Positions 53,601 through 64,000 of a stretch of 64,000 bases of DNA are shown here, one piece after another. The notes under the pieces were generated by a model. That model was not told the DNA's origin. It searched no databases and saw only the letters and a list, made by a program, of their open reading frames with translations. The first letter of the stretch is position 1. Each line of letters opens with the position of its first letter. The stretch lies in assembly GCA_031763025.1 (NCBI GenBank), contig JASSKH010000014.1:9476563-9540562 (forward strand). Direction: 5' to 3'. Source of the DNA: Macrocystis pyrifera. Lineage: Eukaryota > Sar > Phaeophyceae > Laminariales > Laminariaceae. Both the position numbers and the translations under genes were made by a program.

Positions 53601-53679
53601 CGGTGCTGACCCTTCGGTGGCCGCACTTGCGGTGTGGAGGAGCTGTAGTCTACGTGTACACTGGCTCGGTGATACCATC

Positions 53680-55195
53680 GCTCGTAGGCGAAAAATGGCC
53701 TGAAGATTATCGTTTCGCGCCCGATGATCTCTGTCTTATGCCAAGGGGGGAAGGGGGCTCCGCGCCCGCTCTACTCGACAAGAACTGCGATACCTCCTAA
53801 TTTAACGGGTATGCTGTCCGGTTGATCTGACAGGAAACCGCGGAGTCGCCACTGGCTCGTGTCAGGTTTTCCTGCTCCACTAGAAGAGCCGAAGGAGCAC
53901 TGTGGGTTAGAGTGCGTGAATACGAAAGAGGGCCTGCAGACCTAGTAGATAACTTCAAAAACAGGCCTCGGGTGGGTGATAACAAAATGCCCACCGGAGG
54001 GAAGGGGGACGAGGTCGCTAGAAATGTTGACTCCTTCATAGGAAAAAAAGTGGAGCGGCCACCGCGATTATGAGGAAACGACGAGTCTTCAACCGAGATT
54101 TTCGGGGTTTCAGTGTCGGCCTTCCCGCACCTCAGACTGATCTCCACCGCATGGGCGGGAAGTGGAGGGGGGGGACACCCTCGCTGAAAAGTGCGATGCG
54201 CAGGCACAGCAATCTTGGTGCTGCGCGGCGCGTGGTTTGGGAGAGCGGCGCTTGACGTGCAGGCTCTCGTGCCAAGGCTGAGAGGAGCAGCGGCCGAGGC
54301 GCAGGCTTCCGCCGCCGGTGGAGGAGCCCGTGGGCTCACCGCACAAGCAAGTGCGGCTGTGTCGCTGCGCCGACCGGATGTACGGGATGGAGCAGTACCA
54401 TGACAGTGTGCTACATTGTTCAATGCGTCCACAAGCAATTGTTTACGCCCGCATTTTGCAAAGGGGGAGGTCCCGGCCACCTGTGTGCGCGTTGCCGTAT
54501 CATACAATTCAACGTGCCGGGCGACAAAAGATATCCTTGAGACGCGCAACTGTAGGAGAAACAGTGACGAATCATCGAATCATGTCCCGTGCCCCTCCCT
54601 GTATTGGCTACCATGGCACGGTGCCGACTGTGGTGCCGATGGTGCAGGACAAGGGCAGTGCTAGGCCTTGCTTGCTGCACGCGTGAAGATCCGCCCGGCT
54701 CACTCGTAGAGGCGCGCATGGGCCGCGCTCTCACAACGGACATTTGGAAAATATCCATTTACCTGGCGTATATACTATTTATAATTGATAATACATAATA
54801 CAGCCCCATGCGATGGTTTTGCCTTCACTTTGTGGTCAGCACCACGGGGTTTCTGGCAGTCTGCAAAGAGCTCTTAACACCGCACGCGATTTATGTACCA
54901 GGTATACACTTGCTGCACAACAGTCGACACGAAGGTACCGATCGCGATGTGGAATCCTGTCGGTATCCGTTTCCTGCTTGGTCGAACTCACAACTTAAAA
55001 ATAGACTTAAATTACTTGATACACTTGAAAATTTTAAACCCGCGGTCAAGGTGAACAAAAGTACCGACAGAAAGACAGACAGACAGACAGACGCAGTCCT
55101 ACGCTTTCTTGCCAGCACCACAGGGATAAGGTCAAGGGGTTTCAGACAGGTCGCAGAGTTGGTTGCACCGCAGCCGCCGGAGTTGTTGATGTCTA
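53680..55195. other. Intergenic, retroelement to agmatinase gene
   Basis: A 250-codon open frame on the minus strand (53797-54549) is Ser/Ala/Pro-rich, has no recognisable domain, and overlaps equally long frames, so I do not call it. From 54.8 to 55.2 kb there is a short (CAGA)n run at 55071-55093 and otherwise nothing identified. A TACCAGGTA motif lies at 54896. Confidence 0.55.
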
Positions 55196-58100
55196 CTAGG
55201 CGTCCTTCTTCTGATTTCTTGCGACGGCCATGAGGGACAGCATCTCGAACACGATGTTCGCCCCCAGCTGAGCAGTAATATCTGCCGCAACATACGGTCG
55301 ATGACGCGAAACGGAGTCGAACAACACAGATGCTGGTGAACAGGGAGCACGGCGGCTGATAACAATGTCGACCACGACGGTGCCATGATCGGGACTGAGA
55401 GTCAACGCACACAGAAACTTCTGCTGGGCGTACACCGCGGTCCGACGATATATTGGGGACGGTGTGTACTATGAACGCAAGCTGCTACCAGTAGCGTCAA
55501 CGCTAATGGTGGTTCAGCCCTACACATAGTACAGATCATACGGCTAAAGTTGAGCGTCAGCATAACGGTGAAAGCAACGAAAGATCACGCACACCAACAA
55601 TAATAGCTCGGTTTCGTTTCGGTCTGGTTTCGTTTCGATTTTTCTTTCGGTTTCATTTCGGTTTCGTTTGGTTGTGGTTTTGGTTTCGGTGCGATTCCGT
55701 TTATTTTCGGTCTCGTTTGTCCTTTGTTCCGTGGTGGTTGTGATTCTGTTTCATGTTGGGTTCGTTCGAGTGTGGTTTCGGTTTCGTTTGTTTTCGGTTT
55801 GTTTTCGGTGTTGCTTTGGCTTCGGTTTGTTTTCGGTTTCGGTTCGGTTTGGTTTCGATTCCGACTCGTACCGCAGTGACGCAATAGTTCAGTAGGTAAA
55901 ATAATCGATATTCGTACTGCTGTACGGCAACTATTAATAGTGCGTCTCACCAGCGTGGTCGTAGGCGGGTGCCACCTCGACAACGTCCCCGGAAACTATG
56001 TTGAGCCCCTTCATCGACCTCAGAATTCGGATTAGTTCCCGCGACGAGAAGCCGCCCACCTGCGCAACACAAAATCCAGTCGCAGAGCGGGAGAGCGTGG
56101 TCAGATCGCCACACACAGCAGTCAAGAAAAAAAACTACGTAGCCAACAGCAGTACGTAGAGCCAGGGCGTCGGGTGCTGATCGAATCGATTTCAAGCGGA
56201 TGTAGCGGGGAGGGGACGGGAGAGAGGGGGCTGCCGACGCAAGAAATGCCGCTCGGACAAGAAGCGAAGATTACATGGGCTCAAAAATTTCACCCCTACC
56301 AGGTTCCGCTTCCGCGGCATTCAGATAGACAGACGTGGGGCGACGCGAGTTGAAATTCGATGAGTTTTTGTGAATAGCTGCCGTTGAAAAAATGAAGACT
56401 ACCCAGCACACAAGACAAAAGGCATAACGACCAGCGACGTGAAACCGGTACATATTCCTACTTTGCCATCGTGCGGCGCTTCCTACCTCCGGAGTTCCCG
56501 TTCCCGGAGCAAAGGCGGGGTCGGCCACGTCGATGTCCAAGCTCAGGTACACGGGGCCCGTCCCCACGCGTCCCCTGATCTTTTCCGCCACCCAGTCGAA
56601 ACCGTTGTCGTCCAGCTCCGAGCAGAAAATCGTTTTCAGGCCCTGAGCGAAAGAAAATAGGACGAGCAGCAGTTAGTGGATTTCTTCTGTTTGGCCTACG
56701 CGACTTCTCCACGCCGACTTGCCTATTCTCTTCGTTGTATCGTGTTTTCGGAAGAGAAGGGATATGCGCACACTCCTGTTATTACACGCAGTCCAAAGCA
56801 TATAGTAATCCAACGGACGTCACTGAACGTGATCCTTGTTTATTTAGAAAAAAACGCAATTCGAGCGACAGACGCACAAGTCAGACTAAAAAGCTCCGCG
56901 AAATTACCGCGAAATTGCCACACGCAACCGGCTGTAAATGACTACTTGGTACTTGGTAGCCAACGGATAACGAGTCGGCGACATATAGCCCAACGAGGAA
57001 CTCATAACCCCAGAGATACGTATCCCACTCACCAGTTCGGCGTCAGCAGTGATGTCTTCGTGGTCGTTCACCGACCCGCGGATGCCGACGTGCATTGACC
57101 TTGATGTGTCGATCAATCCATCCTCTATCGCCTGTCCAGAAGCACGAAAAAATGGTGAATATTAGGAGGGAACATAACTATACATATCTACTGTAGATAC
57201 TATTTCCCCCCGTAATGGAGAGCAGGAAGGCGGCAGTAGCAGTAGTCATTTGATACTCAACCAAGCGATGTCGATACTTCACAAGCGAGGTCGAGACTTG
57301 CCGTACCATGTGATGTCTATTCTTACCATGCGATGTCGAAGCTTACCTTACCAAGCGGTGTCGAATGTTTCCAAGCGACGTCTATACTCAACAATGCGGT
57401 GTCGATAACTACCAAAAGCGATGTCGACTTCAACCAAAAGCGATGCCGACTCTCAAACCATCTACGTAGAACTCGTGGATTGTGACGACAAGCCATGAAA
57501 GGTAGCAAACGCTGCTGTATCGCAGTTTTCATTTCTCCGAAATAAAAAAGTGTATGCCCACCCAGCACGTTTTTCGTTTACCACCACCGATGGACACTAC
57601 ACCAACGTAGTACACACCACTGTGCTCTGTGCTGCATCTCAACTCCATGGTGGGAAGCGAATACCTCACAACCATTAGTAGGCCGTACATAACCTGCACG
57701 AGGCGAACCCCCCTCCCCGGCACCTACCCCGCCTTCCCTCCACCCTCAACTCATCTCCAAACAACTGGGTCGTACAAAACCTAGGCGAAGCCCCATCCCC
57801 GCCACCCGCCCCCCTCCCCTCCACCCCCGCCAACTTACCCGCTTGAAAGGAGTCCCGTGTGTGCATTTCTCCCCGAAGTACTCGTCCCACGTATCAAAGT
57901 GGCTGTCGAAGTGAACAAGAGACACTGGGCCGAACTTATCGCTGATAGCCTATTGATGGGGCCCCGACAGTTAAAAACAAAATCCGAACAAGGAGGTTAG
58001 TACATGAGTTAGGAGGCATGTTTTGGTAGGGGGGGTATATGAGCTACGAGGCATGTTTTTTAGTTGGGCGGGGGGGGCTGGCTATGTTTTTTATGCTCTC

Positions 58101-61100
58101 CGCACGAGGAGCTCTCCACCTCTCATCTAAACAGACAACTTTCTTCGAGAACAATTGTCCATCACACATCTCATTAAAACACTTTTCCTCGAGAAAAGTC
58201 GTTCACACATCCCATAAACAACATACCTGGAATATAACACAATTCGGACTGCAAACATATTGGTTACATATATAGCTCCTTACATGAGAACGGGGCTCCG
58301 TCAGGACTAAGGAATAACTACTGTAGCCCGCATTGTCATAATGTGTACGTTTCGTCCTAGGGCCGTGCTTGTCGAAGCAAGTTTTGTCGAATCTTTCCGC
58401 TTTTTTCGTTTTCTTGTTTTCCAACACAACAACAAAAAAAAAAACGTGGGAGTAAACTCTGGAAAGATCAACAGGGTGTAAAAACGTTTAAAAAAAAACA
58501 CTGGAAAAAAACTCGAGTTTCCACGTCACGCTTGAATCAGGGTTTGGGATAACGAAAGGCGCTCGCCACGGGGAAGGGGTAGGATATGTGTTTAAGCAAC
58601 ACGTTTCGGTTAAAAAAAATATCATTCGAACAGTTGTAGAGGCGTTCACCTTGAGGCAGGGGTAGGAAATGGTGTGGTCCCCGCCGATGATGACGACGCC
58701 TTCACACCGCGACAGAACCGACCCCAACCCACTCGAGATCTCGTTGATGGCCTGTGCCCAAGGCGAAGGTGGAGGAAACGAAAAGCAAAGTACAAACCAG
58801 ATACCATTTAAAAAAAAAAAAAAAACTCCCCAAGGTATTCTCTTCCACTCGAGCGCTTTGGGAGACTGTCCTGTGATCATGGACCGGAATCTTCAGCGTT
58901 AAAGGAGGGCGCTCTGGGCGCCTGAGGAGTGTAGTTGCGGTCGTCCTGTATTTTTCAGACCACTCTGAACCGAAATATTGGGACCGTCAGTATATAATTA
59001 TTGAATCCAAACGGTCCTTATATTTTGGGTCAGAGTGGTATGCTTCTGCCTTGTTTAAACTTGTCTTTGACCTATCTATGTGTTATGTGTAGGTTGATGA
59101 GTGCCGTTCGGAGAAGAGCGAGCTAATTGACGTGTAGCTGGTGCTGTAGTTCCGCTGGGATCGTACATCGCGCAAGGAGAACGTATAGTAGTTTATCTGC
59201 TGTCGGCGACCGATCCTCGACATAGTCACGCTTGGAAAATTACGAGGGAGGACCACAGCAGTACGCGTGACCGCGTGACACATCAATCATGACCAAAATC
59301 GTCATGGTATCATCGTCTGGAACGCGTGCGCATTGCCCCTTTTGACTTGTTTATAGTATATCGACCATAATAACGACTAAATAATGCGGTATCATCAATC
59401 CTATACTAAGGATGTAAGCGCGAGGGAGTACGAGTGCTATTACGGGGGTCTATAGTTAACAGGACCTATGACATACATAAAAACCTATATATTAAGGTAT
59501 TTTTACTAACAACATTTGGTCCTGTTAACTATGGACCCCCGTAATACGTTCCCACTATAATATTACATAGTAATGAAAACCCAATATGCACCCAAGAACC
59601 AGGTATCCCCTTACGTTACACACACCAAATTTAGTCCTGATTACTACAGTATGTTCCCCATTACGCTGTGCTCTGTTTTATGGACAAGTCCCTGTATCGT
59701 AGCTCGAGCCTGAAGCCTTCGTAACTGATGCAACTGCTGCAACTGCTGTAACTGCTTACATTGCATAAAGACTTTGGGGACTCTGTATTTGTAATATTGT
59801 CAAAGTATACAGCAGTGTTGGACACCGGATAGGGGATGTCGATATCGGAATCGAGTTCGATACGATACCGCAAGAAAACTGTCGTAATCAATACGATTTC
59901 GACATTTGATAGATGACGCTTTCGTTCAATCTCTGCGTAGAACACACGGGAAAATGCCAAGGGATGGAGGGCAAAGCACGCTCGATACGGCATATTATCA
60001 ATAATTCGATATTTCGATATTTCGATGTATCGATATCGATATCCAACAACTATCAAAAGTAGTATTAATACAGCAGCAGTGAAGGAGAGTGAATATCTGA
60101 TCGCTGCAACAGCACGGTCGCACCTTCGGGATGTTGAAGGGGTTGCAAGGGATGTCGCCGTAGTCCACGACCTGCATGCCGTTGAACGGGTACACCTCCG
60201 TGCCCATGTTGTACCTTTTCTCGCGCATAGAAAAAAAGCGAGATCGATCCCAGGAAAAGTGGTCGGGGAAGTCAAGAGTAGTATTTTTCGCTTTTGTTGG
60301 ACAATCAATGCCTATGCTTCTGGTATGGGTACGATACGAGTTCGAGGAGAGGTACCCATGGTGCACCTTTTCTTGTGTAGGTAGGAATAGGAGATCGAGG
60401 AAGAGACGCTTGGAATGTTCTCCGTGCTTTCGTTCTGTTCTGGTTCCCAAATGGAGTATATATTAGTACGTATGTACTCGTGTGCCACTGGCTGGTCTTC
60501 TGAAAGGCGCGAAATTAAAAACGAACAGAAGATAGCTTTTGAACGGCAGAGGCACGTGAGAGGCGCGGGGACTTACCAGTCAGATGCTTTGGCAATAGCA
60601 GAGGGCATGTAAAAAGCGCGGGATCAAAACTCAAAACCAACGGCAATCGGATGCTTCTTGCAGCAGCAGAGGCATGTAAAAAGGCGTGCGACTAAAAACC
60701 AGCCCGATTTGATTTTGAAAAGAAACATGCAGACGGCGCGGGGTCAAAAACCGGTAAGATGTTTTGGAACAGCAGAGGCATGCATGAAGAAAAGCGCGGG
60801 ATTTATCACCATTCAGGGGTTTCTTGAAATGTCAGCGGCATGGAAAAAGCGCAAGATCGGAACCCAGCCAGACATTTTTGCAACATCAGACATCAGAGGC
60901 ATATGTAAGCAGGCGCGGGATCAGAACCGGTCAGATTTATTTGCAACGGCAGAGGCTGCGCTGCACGTAGAGCGCGCGCGGTGGCTACTGCGAACAACGA
61001 GCCGCATGCGTCTGTTTCGCTGCCTCCATGCAATAAAGTCAAGCCAGGAACATGTACACGAGGGCGTTAGAAAGGCGATATAATTCCGTTTTTGGTGTCC

Positions 61101-63781
61101 CTTTAATTCTTTCTTATTTTGGGGAATGTTTTTGAGTGGTCGACGTTGATTTCCAATATGCTAACAACTCATTGTCGGATGGCAAACACCATAATTGGGG
61201 GGGTGGTATTGACTGTGAGTGTTAGTAGATATTACGGGGGACCATAGTTAATAGGACCTACGGTACACACAAAAACCTATATATTTACTTATTTTTACTA
61301 TTAATAACAATATTTGGTCCTATTTACTATGGCCCCCCCGTAATAGTAGGTATAGTAGATGGTAGGTATATACCGCGGGGTAAACGAGGTACCAAAGGAG
61401 AGAGGTGTAAGCAGGAACCTTCAAGAAGAGTAACGGGGCGGAAGAGAAACTGCTGTTGTAGTACTGTATCAGAGAAAATTCGATGCCAGTCGGAATGGAC
61501 CATGTACGAAACATTGTCGAAGGGCAAACAAAAAAATCACTATTAACCGCACACCGAAATCTGCGGATGGACATTGTCGTCAGGAGAAGAAGTCTACGGG
61601 ACGCTACTAACAGGGAGTATAGGCAGAAGTCCATCCTGCTGGACGTCACCCATGTTGACCGTCAAGCGCAGATACACCTGTAAGAAGGCAGTGCTGTTCA
61701 CGATGGATCAGCAGCCTCTACCTCTGAGGCGCGCAATCGCCAACACTACGCTCGTCCGGGACATGTGTGCCCTTTGACGAACGGAGTCACAAACTTGTTA
61801 CTTTAGCAGTGGAAAGCTTTGGGCATCTCGAGGTAGAGGGCAGTAAGTTCATCGATCAGCTGGCAGCTAGTGTCGTGGGGGGGGGGGACGGTGGGTCGAT
61901 AGGAAGGAAAGGAGTGGTGAAGGAACGCCTACTCCAAATCGTCTTGGTGACTACACAGTTCGCCATCTCGAGGAGGGTATCGCGATTCAAACTCCAGCTT
62001 AGGGGTCGACGGGAATCGAGAAGGAGCAGGGGGGGGGGGGGAGGATGACAGATCCACACCGATGGCGTGGGGATGGAGCTTGGATGCGGCTCATGATTCA
62101 AGAATAAAACGTCAAGAGTACATATTGAGATAGAGGAAGGAGCAAAGACAACAAATAGAGTATCGTAGATGAAGCATAGGAGGAAGTAGACATAGAAGGC
62201 AGATATACCTCGTGCATTGGTTTCCTTTGTTTCCGGGGATTTCTTCTTTCAAGGAATGTTTTGAGTGATCAACGTTGAAGCTCATGCAGCACATTGTCGG
62301 ACGGCAAGCATAATAATAATGATCACAATGACAATATTAATAATACGTCTTCTCCGTGGTAACATGTTTCGACCAACAACGCCGCTAGACAGGAACACCC
62401 TAGTAGAAGCTGCTGTTGCAAAAAAAAGTGACCTCACAATACTACCAAGTAGTGTCCTCCCACACAAAACGTGGGCGCCAGCAAGCACGGAAAGGGCGCG
62501 GCCAGGTGGCTAGATTTACAAGGGCAAATAAAAAGCCAGCAAGCACAAAAATGGTGCGACCAGGGGGGCAAGGAATCTTTTAGTTAACGCTCACCTTCGA
62601 ATCAGGCGAGAAGCGCAACGGATGGCCTCGGGGCCGAACCGCGCCCCCGGCCTGTACGTGCACCCGGAGTCGAAAGGGATGCCCACCACGGCCACATCAA
62701 AGTTGGAAACCTGAACGGGATTGGATGTGTGTGTTGTAGATATACACACCGGGGGAGGGGCATATGGGAACAGAAATAAGGTGAAAAGACCGCGGGGGTT
62801 GAGCGAGGATGGCGACTACCAACAGCAGGCCGGGATACGCGATCGTTGGCCAGATTCCACGTGTAAACTACCCCGTGCTGATAATCGATACCCACTTTTG
62901 ATGATCGAGATCTTTCAGGGCAGATATATAGCTAGATAGATCCCTGATCTGTATGATCTGTAGGATTTGGCTCATGTTGCCGGGTGGGACCCGCAAATCC
63001 TGTTCGATTTAGCACATGTTTGCTGGGTTGGATATGTACTACGCAGATCCTGTACAACTCTCACAACGGCAGGTGAGGATCTACGGTAGACGATCTATCT
63101 GTTGACAGATCAGATAGATCGATCATGATCTACCCGATTCGTCTGAGATGTGAAACAATCGGCAGCGCCAGCGCCGACGGCACGTGTATTGACAGTCTAC
63201 ATACGCATGCCCGCGCAAATGGTGCATGTCTAGGGGGGGGTCCCACCGAAATATCCCTGCAGTGCTTGCCAGGGATATCGAAAAAACAATAGATTTTGTC
63301 AACACCCAGAACGCATATGTTTGACCCACCCCCAGCGATCGGACCGGTAGCCCCAAGTGATCGGATCAAGGGGTTGAAATTTGTTTCCTGTCGACGACCG
63401 GCATATTTCAGAGTAACTTCTTAGGAATGGAGCTGAAAGTATTACGGTACAGTAGCCTAGGACACACACTGCCCTATTTAAAAACAAGAATAAGAATGAG
63501 AACTTGAGGCCGGCCCAAAACAAGAGTTTCACTGATGCTAAAACTTCCTTTGACTTGTTCCAATGAGCTTTTCTCTTAAAACGTGGGTGTAGGTCTGCTT
63601 ATAAATGGGATAGAGGGAACATGCCAACTCGGAAGTGTTGTCGTGTACGTCTTTATCATACCTCGTGAATGCTCGGGAGACGTGCGTACGTAGAAAAGCC
63701 ACAGTAGCGGGGGTAGACGCTCGGATCCGGCTGCCCGATCATTCCGGTATCTGAGACCATGCCTGCATCGGCGCGGTGCAT
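55196..63781 (-). CDS. AGMAT: Agmatinase-family ureohydrolase, 9 exons
   Basis: Predicted Mn-dependent hydrolase releasing urea from agmatine (to putrescine) or a related guanidino compound. Exons in coding order: 63662-63781 (5' limit uncertain), 62595-62710, 60124-60214, 58650-58751, 57839-57949, 57033-57131, 56487-56642, 55951-56059, 55196-55281; 329 codons plus TAG from the ATG at 63781. Introns are GT-AG. Motifs: [14 protein letters not shown] (about 23-36), [20 protein letters not shown] (50-69), [12 protein letters not shown] (metal His), [16 protein letters not shown] (metal D-x-H-x-D, with Ser for the usual Ala), [27 protein letters not shown] (metal D-x-D and substrate loop), [20 protein letters not shown] at the end. 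All metal ligands are present. Agmatinase is favoured over arginase by the [11 protein letters not shown] and APGTGTPE signatures; other guanidino-hydrolases remain possible. Confidence 0.94.
55608..55862 (+). repeat. GGTTTCGTTT-type minisatellite
   Basis: A degenerate ~10-12 bp unit (TCGGTTTCGTTT) repeated over 250 bp in the last agmatinase intron. On the minus strand it reads as a Lys/Thr/Glu-Pro-Asn repeat peptide, which is an artefact. Confidence 0.92.
57244..57465 (+). repeat. ~25-bp minisatellite 'accaagcgatgtcgatact'
   Basis: About nine imperfect copies of CAACCAAGCGATGTCGATAC with CGAGGTC, CGGTGTC and CGACGTC variants, in agmatinase intron 5 (between exons 5 and 6). Confidence 0.88.
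58959..59039. mobile_element. ACCACTCTGA TIR element
   Basis: Left CCACTCTGAACCGAAATATT, GGGACCGT; right ACGGTCC, TTATATTTTGGGTCAGAGTG, G. ~27 bp TIRs enclosing about 25 bp. Single copy in this window, with no obvious target duplication. In agmatinase intron 3. Confidence 0.8.
59438..59546 (+). mobile_element. TTACGGGGG-type TIR element, copy 9
   Basis: TATTACGGGGGTCTATAG, ATAAAAACCTATATATTAAG, TTTTTACTAACAACATTTGG and GGACCCCCGTAATA. In agmatinase intron 3. Confidence 0.93.
60500..60965 (+). repeat. ~65-bp degenerate minisatellite
   Basis: Seven or eight imperfect units of GCGCGGGATCAAAAACCAG, TCAGATGTTTTGCAACAG, CAGAGGCATGTAAAAA in agmatinase intron 2. The plus-strand open frame across it (60658-61083) is repeat-derived. 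Confidence 0.85.
61230..61345 (+). mobile_element. TTACGGGGG-type TIR element, copy 10, with internal TTAATA
   Basis: Best-preserved copy: TATTACGGGGGACCATAG at left, GGCCCCCCCGTAATA at right. Its interior reads TTTTTACTATTAATAACAAT where other copies have TTTTTACTAACAAT, a gain of exactly TTAATA at TA. In agmatinase intron 2. Confidence 0.95.
61309..61316. repeat. TATTAATA scar inside a TIR element
   Basis: The extra TTAATA interrupts the ACTAACAATATTTGG block that is intact in copies 5 and 9, so the ancestral TA target is known. Confidence 0.82.
62450..62575 (+). repeat. Short tandem duplication 'gccagcaagcac'
   Basis: GCCAGCAAGCACGGAAAGGG, CGCGGCCAGGTGGC and AAGCCAGCAAGCACAAAAAT, GGTGCGACCAGGGGGGC are two related ~60 bp units next to agmatinase exon 2. 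Confidence 0.65.
62870..63155 (+). mobile_element. GATCT-rich TIR element, copy 9
   Basis: GCTGATAATCGATACCCACT, GATCTTTCAGGGCAGATATA, GTTGCCGGGTGGGACCCG, TTGCTGGGTTGGATATG and ATCCTGTACAACTCTCACAA, ending ATTCGTCTGAGATGTGAAAC. In agmatinase intron 1. Confidence 0.78.
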
Positions 63782-63889
63782 GTGACGGCGAGGACAAGCG
63801 CGGAAAGAACGGGCGGGATTATTGTTACTACAGTGGGTTCACCGCGATGGTCTGCGCAATGTCGAATGTTACGATACTGCTTTGATCTT

Positions 63890-64000
63890 AGGTGGAAAAC
63901 CAGGGGTTTTCCAGAGACGCACGAGCTTGGTCTCAGTCTTCGCGTGCACGAAAGGAATAAAACTGCTCTTCTTGTATCTCTATGCAAGCATGACACGTGA
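63890..64000 (-). repeat. ~200 bp dispersed repeat, copy 3 (cut by window edge)
   Basis: Reverse complement matches 25848-25990 closely: TAGAGATACAAGAAGAGCAG, TTTTATTCCTTTCGTGCACG, CGAAGACTGAGACCAAGCTC. Confidence 0.75.

Noticed and set aside
47600-53700. Long terminal repeats of the retroelement
   Set aside because: I compared the flanks at 47.0-47.7 and 53.0-54.1 kb by eye and found no convincing direct repeat, so no LTRs are annotated.
53797-54549. 250-codon minus-strand frame, Ser/Ala/Pro-rich
   Set aside because: No domain, start context or splice support, and competing frames of similar length. A retroelement gag remnant is conceivable but not supported.
55585-55983. 132-codon minus-strand frame rich in Thr/Glu/Lys/Pro
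   Set aside because: Mostly a translation of the TCGGTTTCGTTT minisatellite; it overlaps the true agmatinase exon 8 in another frame.
60658-61083. 141-codon plus-strand frame
   Set aside because: Repeat-derived (65-bp minisatellite units) and located within an intron of the agmatinase gene.

Overview
This is nuclear DNA of a eukaryote with roughly balanced base composition, very low gene density and long introns. It contains four complete spliced genes, one degenerate Ty3/gypsy-type retroelement and an unusually dense population of small terminal-inverted-repeat (TIR) elements, their apparent excision scars, microsatellites and minisatellites. Gene structure, intron length and the retroelement type suggest a stramenopile, most likely a brown alga. 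That assignment is inference, not proof.

Layout. 1-10.2 kb: no complete gene; poly-C-linked repeats, TIR elements, a 50-unit GTA array and one probable TPR exon. 10,213-20,890 (minus): ribosomal protein eL13 (RPL13), seven exons, all introns phase 0, with a 4.7 kb first intron. 21,118-33,401 (plus): mitochondrial/peroxisomal fission protein FIS1, divergent from RPL13 across 227 bp, with two tandem phase-matched terminal exons that each encode a different tail anchor. 38,492-44,237 (plus): acidic ribosomal stalk protein P1, four exons, with an atypical Gly/Asp/Tyr C-terminus. 47.6-53 kb (minus): decayed Ty3/gypsy pol with aspartic protease, RT, RNase H, integrase and a chromodomain-like tail; a broken NADAR-domain reading frame lies just upstream at 53.2-53.7 kb. 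55,196-63,781 (minus): an agmatinase-family ureohydrolase in nine exons.

The genes are housekeeping: two ribosomal proteins, one organelle-fission adaptor and one polyamine/arginine-pathway enzyme. Nothing suggests that they form one pathway.

The most striking non-genic signal is a set of very short TA-flanked motifs. A ~110 bp TIR family (ends TTACGGGGG...CCCCCGTAA at TA sites, ten copies) predicts the excision footprint TA-TTAA-TA by the two-bases-per-end rule known for Tc1. The octamer TATTAATA occurs at least 17 times by eye, against about one expected. At several sites the sequence without the insert can be read next to the one with it: inside other copies of the same TIR family, in one unit of a 44-bp tandem array, and in one half of a local duplication. 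A second motif, TA-CC(W)GG-TA, and a third, TA-CTGCTG-TA, behave similarly and sometimes nest with the first. All exon structures were worked out by hand from splice consensus and family resemblance.
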